Notes: generated by a model from the letters alone, not told the origin. 64,000 nucleotides of DNA from Henckelia pumila (GCF_033568475.1 NC_133121.1:170129716-170193715); one strand, 5' to 3'; shown: positions 9,146 to 20,042, numbered from the stretch's first letter. Translations and numbers: made by a program.

Positions 9146-11012
9146 TGTAAGAGTAGGTGCCCAGTGAGCCAACTGTGTGGCTATGGGCTTTGATGACTCT
9201 TTGTATAAACAATCTTTTGTTTAATATTATTTACACTTTTATTAATGGCAATGACTTTATATTACTTCATATTGTTATATTGTGATATACTATTGTTGTT
9301 TTGATAAAGACCTTGAATATACTATAGTGTATGTAAGATGTGGTAGAACATGGGGATGTCTATCATGAAATACATCTTATAGTCACTGTATATTCTAAAA
9401 CCGTTCCTAGTCGATTGAGCCGTCCGATAATAAGGATAAGGATCGCTCGAGTTTGAGACTATCATTTGCGATGCGGAGTACCACGTTTCATTGGTAGGGA
9501 ACATGGAGATGTTCGAAGCATGCAAATGGATATTCATAGGATGAATAATCGAACTACCCTATCCGGACTTTCCAAGTGGTTATCACTTATCGAGTGGATA
9601 AAGTCCGCGGTTTTGGTTGTACACCATTAGTCCTTACGACTTGAAACATCATGGAGACTCTATATTCTAGTGCTGTGCTTTGACTCGTTTACCGACTCTA
9701 TGGGGGTCATCAGGTGTCGAGATTGGGTACAGTTACGACACATATAGGAGTCAATGCATTGTTGTCAAGGATTCACCACATACTTGCGAGTGTGGATATC
9801 CTATGCGATCTGAGGAGATATTAGTGTGACAAATCTCTGGCCAGAGTACTTGATGTGATTTAAGAAATGGTTTCTTAGTAGCACATGCGATGTCACTAAT
9901 TTGATCTTCAAGATGTATTGCATAGTTATCGAATCTTGAGCGACTCTCGATATACCAATGGTTGTTGATTCGATCGGGATATTTGGATGAAGGGACCGTA
10001 CTGTACGCTAACCAAAATCTACTGGTTCTTGTAGGCACTATCAGTGATACCTAGGGAATCATGGGGCGATGTTGCTAGGCGCTTTACCTTGATTCGTTGG
10101 GCAAGTCGGAAAGTGTTGTTCCGAGTCACAAGGAGTTGTGAGCCCACGGCTAGCTGTATCCCTGAACCATTGAGGGTCACACAGTGTAATGGAGTTTTAA
10201 TCCCCGTTGAGATAGTTAAATTTAAAGAGTTAAATTTAATGAACTAAGGAGTTGGACTTCTTAAATAAGAGTAAGGGAGTAGGATTTCCTAAAATAACAT
10301 AGGGATGGACATTTTTGGAAACCACTGAATTCGGATTCAGGAAAATTTATTTTGACTTTAAAATGTGCAGAAATGGTTTCTGTGCACATTGGTGAAATCG
10401 GTTCATCAATCGGAGCCACGATGAATTTTATATTAATTTCTGAACGTGCGGGCTTTGCTTGTCGGGCCCTAGCTTATGACTAATGGGCCCTAAGGTGTTA
10501 GTGGCCTGCATTATAAATAAGTTATTGCAGTACAGAAATTACAGACAACGGGTCATTATTTTGAGAGCAGAATTTTCGAAACCCTAGCCCCTTTCACTCT
10601 CACAATTCGGCCGCCCCTCCTTGCTCTGTCAGAGAATTTCCGGTCTGTGATTTTGAATCGCAGTCAGGAATAACGAATCAGATTCGTTTAATCTCTTCGC
10701 AGAAAAACTTCTGATAGATTTTCTAGTGCAATCTGTCAGAGGGATTTAAACCCCATTCGTGGACCTGATTGAAGGAGTTCATCAGTTCCTGGGAGATACA
10801 AGAAGCGCAGAGAAATCTGTGTGGTGTCCAATAATCTCGCTTCGAGATTGAAGGTAAAATTTAATTAATTGTTATTTGAATTTTACACACACTTATAATT
10901 TAATCGTTAAACGGTTGATACCCACACTATGGAATTGTTCCATAATAAAATTTTTAAACTTCCGCTGCACCGGGTATCAATCGTGATTGATCTGAACGCC
11001 AGTTTTCCAACA
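9146..11012 (+). repeat. 3' LTR of the Angela-type element
   Basis: It is 1867 bp, the same length as the 5' LTR. About eight single-base differences were counted by eye, in the stretches near 9281, 9464, 9666, 9673, 9720, 10295, 10417 and 10550. It is followed by the GCTTT duplication and resumption of SIRE-A gag. Confidence 0.95.
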
Positions 11013-11017
11013 GCTTT

Positions 11018-11422
11018 GACAAAAATCAGAAAGTATCTAACGAACGAAGCTCTAAGCATAGAGGGCTGGGATATGTGGATCTCCAGACCTCTAATCAAAG
11101 AGGAACTTGGATCAAACCAAAACCTAATGAAAGAAGAAAGGGAAACCAATCTAATTTCAAAAGGCCATGGAATGAGTCTAACTACTCTAAGAAAAGATGG
11201 TCAAAGGAGAAGCCTTACCAGTACTTTAATTGCAGGCCAGTTCAAAAGAGGTACAGGCTAACTGATGAAAATCAAAAAGGCAAGCAGCACACAGCAACCT
11301 CACAAGCACACACATTTACTGCCTATCGACCGCACAGATTTCTGGACACTCACACGGGCAAACCTGTAAGGGTGTTCCAGGTGTGGGTCCCGAAAGGGCT
11401 AATCCGACCTGGACCCTACTAA
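11018..11422 (+). pseudogene. gag: Sirevirus gag, C-terminal part after the nested element
   Basis: This continues the frame of 381-1988 (135 codons including stop). It is basic and Asn/Lys-rich, as expected of a nucleic-acid-binding tail. It ends in a TAA at 11420-11422, after which the protease frame continues without shift. SIRE-B has a TAG in the same codon (29436-29438), so gag and pol of this family seem to be separated by an in-frame stop. Confidence 0.85.
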
Positions 11423-14400
11423 ATATGGGTACCAAAAGTTCTTCACTCTTTGCAGGTACTAAAAGTCCAAACGGGCGAGAAAACCACTTCTATCAAGGAC
11501 ACTACCTGGTATTTAGATAGCGGTTGCTCACGACACATGACAGGGAATCCAGAACTTCTAACAGAAGTGGTGTTGTGCAAAGGACCAAAGATCAGCTTTG
11601 GAGACAACTCCAAAGGTAAAACCGTGGGTAAGGGTAAGATTATCCATGGTAACATCATTATTAAAGATGTGTTACTTGTTGACAAACTATGCTATAATTT
11701 GATAAGTATTAGTCAACTATGTGACAATGATCATTCGGTCGAGTTTCACAAACACACTTGCCTCATAAAAAATGACAAAGGTGAGACTATTATGACCGGT
11801 GTACGAGACCTAAACACCTACAAGGTAAACTGGTCTTGCTCACATATTTCTTCACCTACTTGTCTTACTGCTCATCATGATAAACATTGGTTGTGGCATA
11901 AGCGGTTAAATCATCTAAATTTTAAGTCCATTCTTAACTTGAGGAAGCATGATTTGGTTTCTGGTCTGCCCGAAGGAGATTTTATAAAAGACAAAGTTTG
12001 TCCTGCTTGTCAACTAGGAAAGCAGGTGAGAGCAACCTTTAAAAATAAAGGGTGTATGTCTTCTTCCAAATGTTTAGACTTACTTCACATGGACCTATTT
12101 GGTCCTATACCAGTAAGGAGCATAGGGGGAATGAGATATGCTCTTGTTGTTATAGATGACTTTTCTCGATTTACTTGGGTCATCTTTCTCTCTTCAAAAG
12201 ATCAAACTGCACCTCACCTGATTAAGCTTTTTAAACGCTTGCAAAATAAACTATCTACTGTGATAGATAGAATCAGGAGTGATAGAGGGACTGAATTTTT
12301 AAACACCACTCTTATGACTTATCTAGATGATCAGGGAATCAAGCATGAGTTGTCAGCTGCTAGATCCCCACAGCAAAATGGGGTGGCTGAAAGAAGGAAC
12401 CGTACTTTAAAAGAAGCAGCCAGAACTATGATTGCTGATTCAAATGTTTCTCAAAGGCTTTGGGCAGAAGCAGTTAACACAGCTTGCTATACTCAAAACA
12501 GATCTATGATTAATAAACGATTTAACAAAACTCCATATGAGATCTGGAATGGCACAAAACCTGATATTTCATACTTCAAAATTTTTGGGTGCAAATGCTT
12601 TATCCACAACAATGGCAAAAACCATTTGACAGCCTTCGATGCCAAAGCAGACGAAGGAACTTTATTGGTTACTCAGCCGTTAGCAGAGCTTATCGAGTGT
12701 TCAATCAAAGATCACTAACGGTCGAGGAAACCATTCATGTTGTTTTTGATGAATCTACTCTTTGTACAGAACAAACTCAAGGGAGCATAAATGATCTGAG
12801 TCATAGACTGGAAAACACAAATCTACAGGAAGAGAGTGACAGTGATCTATATCCTCCAAAGAAGGATGATCCAGTTCCCTCTACCGGGTGTGATCAAACA
12901 AGGCCAGAAGTGGATCCACCGGTTGATAACAATCCTCCAGCCAATGATGATCCAGTAAACGAGGACGTTCATCAACCAATTGATGACAACCCTTTAGGGA
13001 ATTATTTTAGGTGGAACAAAGATCATCCACCTGGCTTTCATATCTCAGGTAGAGCCCAAGAAAATAGATGAAGCTCTATCAGATGCCAGCTGGATTGAAG
13101 CTATGCAAGAAGAGTTGAATCAATTCACCCGCAATAATGTTTGGCATCTAGTTCCTCGACCGAAAAATCAAAATGTGATTGGAACTAGATGGGTGTTTCG
13201 TAACAAGCTCGATGAACATGGCACTGTTGTGCGTAACAAAGCTCGACTTGTTGCTCAAGGATTCAGACAAGAAGAAGGCATAGACTTTGAGGAATCCTTC
13301 GCGCCAGTTGCAAGACTAGAAGCAATCCGCATCTTTCTTGCTTATGCAGCCTTCAAGAATTTTAAAGTTTATCAAATGGATGTGAAGTCTGCATTCCTCA
13401 ATGGTCTACTTCAAGAAGAGGTGTACGTTGAACAACCACCAGGTTTTGTCAATCCTACTCATCCTCAATATATCTATAAACTTGACAAAGCTCTCTATGG
13501 ATTAAAACAAGCACCGCGTGCTTGGTATGACACATTACTAAAATTTTTACTGGAACATGATTTCCAAATTGGAACGGTCGATAAGACCCTGTTTAAATTT
13601 GTAAAAGGTGATCATGTGTTACTAGTACAAATTTATGTTGATGACATTATATTTGGGTCAACTAACCCCAAGTTGTGCTCAAAGTTCTCTAAACTGATGC
13701 AAGAGAAGTTTGAAATGAGCATGATGGGCGAGCTAAATTTCTTTCTTGGATTGCAAGTGAAGCAACTTGAAACTGGAATATTTATCAATCAATCCAAGTA
13801 TGCCAAGGAATTGGTAAAGAAGTTTGGAATGGAACAGTGCTCAACTGTATCTACCCCCATGAGTACATCAATCAAGCTTGACAAAGATGAAGGGGGAATC
13901 CCGGTCGAGGTAACAATGTATCGAGGCCTTATTGGCTCATTGCTTTATTTGACTGCCAGTCGACCGGATATCATGTATTCAGTTTGTTTATGTGCTAGAT
14001 TTCAAGCAGCACCTAAGCAATCTCATTTCATTGCCGCCAAACGAATAATTAAATATATTAAAGGAACTACTAATGTGGGTCTTTGGTATCCCAAAGATTC
14101 AAATCTTAATCTTATTGGCTATTCAGATGCAGATTATGCAGGTTGTAGAATTGATCGCAAAAGTACAAGTGGCACATGTCAATTCCTTGGAGATAGACTA
14201 ATTTCGTGGTCAAGTAAGAAGCAGACATCAATTGCTACCTCGACCGCCGAAGCAGAATACCTTGCTGCTGGCAGCTGTTGTGCTCAAATACTCTGGATTC
14301 AACAGCAGCTTAATGATTATGGGATTCGGTCGAGTGAAGCTCCAATCTACTGTGACAATACAAGTGCCATAGCCATCACTCACAATCCAGTGATGCACTC

Positions 14401-14578
14401 TAGGACAAAGCACATTGATGTCAGGCATCACTTTATCCGAGATCATGTCTTAAAGAAGGAAATCAGGCTGGAATACATCTCTACCGATCAGCAAGCAGCA
14501 GACATATTCACCAAGCCTCTACCGGACGCTAAGTTTTCATATTTTCGAAATATTCTTGGCTTAGTAGATTTAAGTTAG
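11423..14578 (+). pseudogene. pol: SIRE-A pol (protease, integrase, RT, RNase H), broken by two deletions
   Basis: Domains in order are: protease (WYLDSGCSRHMTG, about 11507), integrase (HKRLNH...CPAC zinc motif; HMDLFGP, IRSDRGTEF, NGVAERRNRT catalytic segments), RT ([10 protein letters not shown], about 13635), and RNase H (YSDADYAG...[10 protein letters not shown]). Compared with SIRE-B, one T is missing in the run at 12661-12663, which sends translation to a stop at 12716-12718. Then 71 nt are missing at about 13033. The two losses total 72 nt, so RT-RNase H (13103-14578) is back in the original frame, but the ribosome would already have stopped. Confidence 0.92.
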
Positions 14579-14781
14579 TATGCATGTGTTTAGGGGAATG
14601 ATTGTCAATATGACATTAATAGATTAGCTGTTACGTTGCCATAAATATTGGCATATCATCCGCCTTTAACTAGTCTCTGACAGGCTTCGTACTAGCAGCT
14701 TGGTGCTTTGAACCAAATGACATTAATTGGGCGCCGTGATTATGCTCTTCAAAACTTTTTGAATTTCAAAAATACTTTTCA

Positions 14782-14817
14782 TGACGTCACCCTATGGCCC
14801 ATAGGTTCCTATATATA
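14782..14817 (+). promoter_or_regulatory. Putative internal promoter ahead of SIRE-A ORF3
   Basis: TGACGTCA (14782-14789, a perfect bZIP-type palindrome) is followed 20 nt later by TATATATA (14810-14817), 125 nt before the ORF3 ATG. The block from about 14757 to 14840 is identical in SIRE-B (32846-32929), whereas the stretch between it and the ATG has many differences. Promoter function is inferred from spacing and conservation. Confidence 0.55.
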
Positions 14818-14941
14818 CTTCTTTACACTCGTATATCAATCTTTCACCTTTGCTAAAATCTTTCATATTGTATTAAACGCATCATCGAATTACTCTCTAG
14901 ATTTAGCTTATTCTCTGCTCGAGTTCTTATCTACAGCTATC

Positions 14942-17707
14942 ATGTCGATCCAGAAGACTTGCCTCGCAATCAACTTTGATTCCGTTGTTAAGGCAAACAA
15001 CGCAGGAATTTCTGAGGTCTTCACCATGCTTGAAGCCTCTGGACTGAAGAAATTTCTGGAATGCAGCGCCATCTGCGATTTGCCTGTTTTGAAGGAGTTC
15101 TTCGCAACCGCTCAAATCGAGCATGGGACTATCAAATGCTTGATCAAGACAGAGGTCTACTCCTTCAATCAGAAGTTCTTCGCCAGCACATTTGATCTGC
15201 CCTCCAGGGGTTTGACAAAATGCACGGATCTTCCAGATGGTAACTGCTCTTATTGGTTGAAGGAGTTCTCAACTACTGATGCTCCGATCAAACTGCCGGC
15301 CCAGAAGACATCTCTCAAAGCTCCATTCAGGCTACTGACTAATATCGTGGCCAAGAATCTTCTGGCCAATGCTGGATCTTACGACAAGGTGACGCTGGAG
15401 AAATTTCAATACATGGCTTGTATTGCCTCCAAGATCAACATAAACTGGTCAGACATTCTGTTCAATATTCTATGTGAAATGATCAGGGGCAAAGGGCAAT
15501 CCGAGGGATTTGCTTTGCAAATCTGCCACATCTTGGGCGTCCTTGGAGTGGACTTTTCCAAGACTGAGCCTCTGCATCCCACCAAATGGCTCAACAAGTC
15601 TACGATTCTCAAATTCCTGAACAAGAAAGAGACTGCGGTCGACACCTTGCCCTCAACCGCAAAGGTTATTGCTATCCCTCAACCGCTTTCAACGGTTCCG
15701 GTCGTGGCCAAACCAGTCCATACCAAAAAGTCTGCCAAGCGTCAACTGATCATCGAATCTGACTCTGAAGATGAATCACGTGAGAATGTTCCACTGATTC
15801 AAGCTTTCAGCAAGTCATCCCCTTCGGTCTCCAAAGCAGCTGTGTCATCCACGCCTGCAGGCGAGAAGAAGAGGCAGCACAAGAAGCTAAAGTCTCTTTC
15901 TGGACTTGCTCCTACCCTGCCAACGGTCGAGACTACTACCGTTGTTGCTTCTACTGCTCCTCGTCCTACAAAGGGTGTGATAATCCGGGAAGGTGCCTCA
16001 TCAGCTCCTGAGGTTACTCTAGCTGATCCCAAAGACAAAGGGAAAGGTGTGATGATCTACACACCCAAGGCTCAACCAGCAGCTACGATAGAACTCAATA
16101 TGATCATCTCTCACGTGCTCCGCACTGTCAAGCGTCATCTACAACGTTTTGACAGATGGCATCACTCCCGCACTCACTTGACACTCGCTCAAATATTTCC
16201 TAAATGGAAATCTCTAAACGTCATTGAGCAGAAGATGCTTCTATTTGCTGATACTGAAGACATCGTGGAGGCTCTGGGAAGAAGACATCTCATAGACTTG
16301 AAGCTTCGAGGAAGCCTGCTATCTCTGCTAATTAATGAGCGTGTCAAGAATTTCAAATCCAAGAGTCCTACCGCTGCCGATGACTTTGTGATTTTGACTG
16401 GACTACAGGATAGTCTACGTCAAATCACTCAACTACTTCAGCACTTCCAAGCTCTCAACAATGTCAAAACACCAGCTTCAGCAGCCTGTTTACAAGCTTA
16501 TGTGCTGGAAGCACAAGTGATGATGAAAACCTTTCTCACTCAAGATCAGGGTGAAGAAGACGTCTATGCTCTCCCCTCTTCAGATGGGATTCTGACCGAT
16601 CTCATCACTGCTGACCTCTTTCAATCATCTGCTCTAAGATCGAGTGTGGCAGCATCTTCATCGGTCGACCCCTCCTCAACCACAGTCCAAGCAGTTACTC
16701 AACCGGAAGCAGTTGTGATTGCTCACTCCTCTCCAGTGACGACCGCTCACACTTCTCCCGGTCATTCACAAGATGTTTTAGAAGTGGTTGCACAAGAGAT
16801 ACCTGTCACCTCTGTGACAGAGGCTCCTTGCAGTAGTGAAGCAACAGTGCCCCCAACAGAGATATCAAGCACTATTGTATCACCTGCATCTCCAGAACAG
16901 CAAGTGACTGATGCTGATCCAGCACTTCAACCGTCTCCATCTACTGAAAAGTTTATGGAAGATCTCATTATGGATGAACCAAGTGCTGATCCTGGTACTC
17001 CACCAACCATATTGGCTGCAGTCGAAACTATTACATCTCCAACTGTACCATTATTGGAAGGTCCATCGGGTAGCTCTCCAGCCAGTTCACCCGCACCACA
17101 TCATCGTGAGTCTAGCCCGGTTTCACCAAGAAATGACCCAGAAGGGCAAATGCTTCAGACTGATGATTTTTTAATTGAAGCCATGGCCGCAGCTCTAGAT
17201 CATACCTTGATAAATCGGCTTCATGAGCTCATGCAAACGGTTAGGTCCTTCTCTCAAGACATAACAAACTCATCCTTATCAGTCGATAATTCACGCAAAA
17301 CGATGATTCGGCATTTCGAGACCGTGTCTCGAGACCTTGCTCGTCTGTCCACAGAGATCACTAATCATCATCGCACTCAAATCAACACGCTCTCTACCGT
17401 CTCCGAACAAGTTATCCGATCCGAAAACCGCCTTCATAAGCAGTTGAATGATCGGATGGACACTATGCAAGCCACTCTACTTGCTCATATCGATGCAAAA
17501 ATAGACACTATGCAAGCCTACCTTGGCACTCAACTCACTGAGGTCATCCTTCGACTCAACCAAGGTGATGCCAAAAAGGGGGAAGAAGAGCAACGTAGAG
17601 CAGCAGAGGCAAGAAGACGTGAAGAAGAGTCCAGAAGAAAAGAAGAAGCCGGCAGAAGAAGAAGAGAAGGCGATAGGTCAGGAGGAGCCAGTTGGTTCAA
17701 AAGATGA
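14942..17707 (+). CDS. Sirevirus third ORF ('envelope-like' position), 921 aa
   Basis: The start is chosen at ATG 14942 because SIRE-B begins at the equivalent ATG; the open frame extends upstream without a conserved start. The N-terminal third is helical and resembles the plant retrotransposon-associated domain often labelled 'putative plant transposon protein' (recognised from memory). Next come basic clusters (KKSAKRQ; KKRQHKKLK) around an acidic SDSEDES stretch. A long Ser/Thr/Pro-rich region follows. The C-terminal 180 residues form a coiled coil ending in an Arg/Glu-rich tail. I see no signal peptide or membrane-spanning segment in the chosen protein, so an envelope role is not supported by sequence. 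The reading frame is intact although pol in the same copy is broken. Confidence 0.8.
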   Translation: MSIQKTCLAINFDSVVKANNAGISEVFTMLEASGLKKFLECSAICDLPVLKEFFATAQIEHGTIKCLIKTEVYSFNQKFFASTFDLPSRGLTKCTDLPDGNCSYWLKEFSTTDAPIKLPAQKTSLKAPFRLLTNIVAKNLLANAGSYDKVTLEKFQYMACIASKININWSDILFNILCEMIRGKGQSEGFALQICHILGVLGVDFSKTEPLHPTKWLNKSTILKFLNKKETAVDTLPSTAKVIAIPQPLSTVPVVAKPVHTKKSAKRQLIIESDSEDESRENVPLIQAFSKSSPSVSKAAVSSTPAGEKKRQHKKLKSLSGLAPTLPTVETTTVVASTAPRPTKGVIIREGASSAPEVTLADPKDKGKGVMIYTPKAQPAATIELNMIISHVLRTVKRHLQRFDRWHHSRTHLTLAQIFPKWKSLNVIEQKMLLFADTEDIVEALGRRHLIDLKLRGSLLSLLINERVKNFKSKSPTAADDFVILTGLQDSLRQITQLLQHFQALNNVKTPASAACLQAYVLEAQVMMKTFLTQDQGEEDVYALPSSDGILTDLITADLFQSSALRSSVAASSSVDPSSTTVQAVTQPEAVVIAHSSPVTTAHTSPGHSQDVLEVVAQEIPVTSVTEAPCSSEATVPPTEISSTIVSPASPEQQVTDADPALQPSPSTEKFMEDLIMDEPSADPGTPPTILAAVETITSPTVPLLEGPSGSSPASSPAPHHRESSPVSPRNDPEGQMLQTDDFLIEAMAAALDHTLINRLHELMQTVRSFSQDITNSSLSVDNSRKTMIRHFETVSRDLARLSTEITNHHRTQINTLSTVSEQVIRSENRLHKQLNDRMDTMQATLLAHIDAKIDTMQAYLGTQLTEVILRLNQGDAKKGEEEQRRAAEARRREEESRRKEEAGRRRREGDRSGGASWFKR

Positions 17708-17859
17708 ACAACTTATCTCTTCTTTACTTATCGCAGCTGCTTTTTTTTTCTGTATGTGTAATAAAAATGCTTATTGTACTTAATGAAATTCATTCTCTCA
17801 ATGAAGTTCATTTTAATGCTTTCATATTGTTCTTGGAGCACTTAAGTTTTGTCATCACC

Positions 17860-17872
17860 AAAAAGGGGGAAA
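17860..17872 (+). other. Polypurine tract of SIRE-A
   Basis: AAAAAGGGGGAAA lies directly before the 3' LTR and is identical in SIRE-B (46726-46738). Confidence 0.88.
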
Positions 17873-17873
17873 T

Positions 17874-19216
17874 TGTTGAATCCGATATTTTGGTGATAAC
17901 AAACAACAACTCATTGTATAGGAATGTGCTGCCAACCATTGTATTTCAGGAATCTACTACAACTTCTACCGGAAGCTTGTCAACCGCCTTTGCTCTCGAC
18001 CGGCTGAAGTCACAAGCCTATCGACTGGCTATCAAAACCAGCAGAGGATAAATCTATCTACCAAAAGCTTGTCAACCGCCTTTGTCTCTCGACCGGTTGA
18101 AGTCACAAGCTTATCGACTGGTTATTCAAACCAGCAGAGGACAAATATCTCTACAGGTAGAATGCCAACTGCTTTTCAGGATATCTCAAGACAAGTACCT
18201 GTGACAAGATGTTCTTTGCAAGATCTTTTATTAAAAGCAGAACCGGCGTGTCAGAAGATATGTTGACTCCTGCAATCAAGACAACAGGTTGCACCAAAAT
18301 GGCAAAAACACAGAATGACTACAGATAAAACATTCGACCGTTTATTCCAGTTTTGGACCCTGGAAGTTGTCTGCAGTGTACGATCTTCATGCAGAATCAT
18401 CAATGCATTTATGAGCATTAAATGTGCATTCAATGCAGCATCAGAACGTTCAAAATAAAGACGTTGATGATTGACCTATATAAAGGGAAGATTGCTCAAG
18501 AAGTGACAACAACGAAACAACAAACAAAGAGAGACAAGCAATTCAGAAAAATCTCAATCAACTCAATCACTTGAATAATATCAGAAGTCCTCATCTGATA
18601 TACTTGAGCACACTTACAAGATCATTCGTTTTGCTGCTCAAATAAACCCCTGCCTACAGTTCACATATCTGATCGTCAAGGATCATCCTAGGGTTTTCAA
18701 GCCTCTCGACCGCTCTGCAGTTTGAGAAGCTCAACTCAACTATACTCATTGTTGAAGAGAATTGAAGCTACTCTGAAAGCTTCCACCAGTCTGATAAGAA
18801 CTGAGAATCTTATCTGTGTAAATCTAGGAGTTTCGGATTAGGCATTGGATAAGTCCTAAGTCTGAAGTGGGTGTATTACAAGACGTTGTAATAACCAAAG
18901 TCTTCTAGTGAATTCCTTCCTAAGTGGAAGAAGGGGAGACGTAGAAGGATTAAGCCTTCGAACTTCCATAAATCGTGCCTTAGTCTTTACTGCTATTTAT
19001 CTTACATTCTGCTCATACATTGCATTATAAACTTTGCATCACTAAAACCTCTGAACTATTTCCGCACTATTTAAGTTGTTCAAACCGTTTTAGAAGTTGA
19101 GAAAACAGATTAAGTGAACTAAACCTCACTTGATCATTTTAAAGAAGAAGAAGAAAAGTTTCAGAGTGTATTCACCCCCCCCCCCCCCCTCTACCCTCTG
19201 AACCGATCCCCCAACA
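17874..19216 (+). repeat. 3' LTR of SIRE-A
   Basis: 1343 bp, from TGTTGAATCC to CCCAACA. It is longer than the SIRE-B LTRs (1265 and 1271 bp), mainly because a segment of about 90 bp with CTCGACCGG and TATCGACTGG words is duplicated in tandem (about 17969-18048 and 18062-18140). TATATAAA at 18477-18484 is the likely core promoter, and TCGACCG recurs at 17997, 18089, 18334 and 18706. Confidence 0.93.
18477..18484 (+). promoter_or_regulatory. TATA box of the Sirevirus LTR
   Basis: TATATAAA is conserved in all full LTRs of this family here (also 26660-26667 and 47291-47298). Confidence 0.6.
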
Positions 19217-20042
19217 TATATCATTTAGACGATAGCGTGACACTGTCGGTTGTTCTAAATAATATATTGTGATTTGAACTAACATTTGCTTTCTCGCATC
19301 TAACTTTTACTTTATCGCAACTAACATTTACTTTTCCGCAACTAACATTTACTTTCTCGCATATAACATTTATTTTTCCGCAACTAACATTTACTTTCTC
19401 GCATATAACATTTATTTTTCTGCAACTAACATTTACTTTATCGCATCTAACATAAAGTCATATATTTTATTTAGACGATAGCGTGGCTCTGCCGGTTGTT
19501 CTAAATGAAATATTGTGATTTGATCTAACATTTACTTTTATGTCAATTTATATTTATGCATTTATATATATATTATGGGTACCATGTATTAAATATCGGC
19601 TGATATTAATATAGTGGGAACTATATTATATGATATACTTGTTTAAATATTTAATTGTTCTTTTTATGTTTATATTTATTCATCTATATATATATTATGG
19701 GTACCATGTATTAAATATCGTTTAATCTGATATTAATATAGTGGGAACTATATTATATGATATACTTGTTTAAATATTTCATTGTTCTTTTATGTTTATT
19801 CTTATTTTAGTTTCTTTTATTTATTTTTATTAAGCAATCTTAAATAAACCAACAATGAACCTTTGAAACCTTGACAATTTTATAATTTGTGTATTTAAAG
19901 TTTTATAATAATATTTTCATCTATAATATATCATTGCTAAAATTAAACTTACAACATCCTCTCCGTGGATCGATCTCGTACTCACGAGTATATTACTTGC
20001 AGACAACCTACACTTGGGTGAATTACAATTTAAGTTGTAGCA
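19217..20042 (+). repeat. Relic LTR-like sequence with local tandem repeats
   Basis: No coding potential. CTAACATTTACTTTCTCGCA-like units repeat about every 23 bp at 19255-19460. A segment beginning TAGACGATAGCGTG occurs twice (about 19227 and 19470), and a segment of about 110 bp containing TATTATGGGTACCATG occurs twice about 122 bp apart (from 19571 and 19693). The end (about 19970-20042) reads like the 3' end of an old gypsy (Tat/Ogre-like) LTR; that assignment is from memory and uncertain. Confidence 0.5.

Larger units (their letters stand above)
1989..11012 (+). mobile_element. Angela-type Ty1/copia retrotransposon nested in SIRE-A gag
   Basis: Two 1867-bp LTRs (1989-3855 and 9146-11012) begin TGTAAGAG and end CCAACA. 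The target-site duplication GCTTT is at 1984-1988 and 11013-11017, and the uninterrupted site is visible in SIRE-B near 29028. I counted about eight substitutions between the LTRs, so insertion was recent. PBS, a leader of about 2 kb full of hairpins, remnants of gag and protease, an intact integrase-RT-RNase H ORF and a polypurine tract are present. Integrase and RT sequence and the long LTRs fit the Angela lineage. Gag lacks most of its capsid region, so the copy is non-autonomous. Confidence 0.95.
1..19216 (+). mobile_element. Sirevirus-type Ty1/copia retrotransposon (SIRE-A), left end outside the window
   Basis: Order seen: partial 5' LTR (1-327), PBS, gag (from 381), nested foreign element (1989-11012), gag remainder (11018-11422), protease-integrase-RT-RNase H (to 14578), an extra third ORF (14942-17707), polypurine tract, 3' LTR (17874-19216). 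Copia domain order, an extra ORF after pol and sequence style in integrase and RT match the Sirevirus lineage. The two LTR ends agree apart from length of a C tract near their 3' end. Removing the nested element leaves about 10.2 kb in the window. The left target-site duplication cannot be checked because the 5' end is missing. Pol is broken by a 1-nt and a 71-nt deletion, so this copy is not autonomous. Confidence 0.93.

Noticed and set aside
14708..14941. N-terminal extension of ORF3 rich in hydrophobic residues, tempting as a signal or membrane segment
   Set aside because: It overlaps the conserved TGACGTCA/TATATATA block, the SIRE-B copy does not keep it as an open frame with a start, and both copies share the ATG at 14942/33030.
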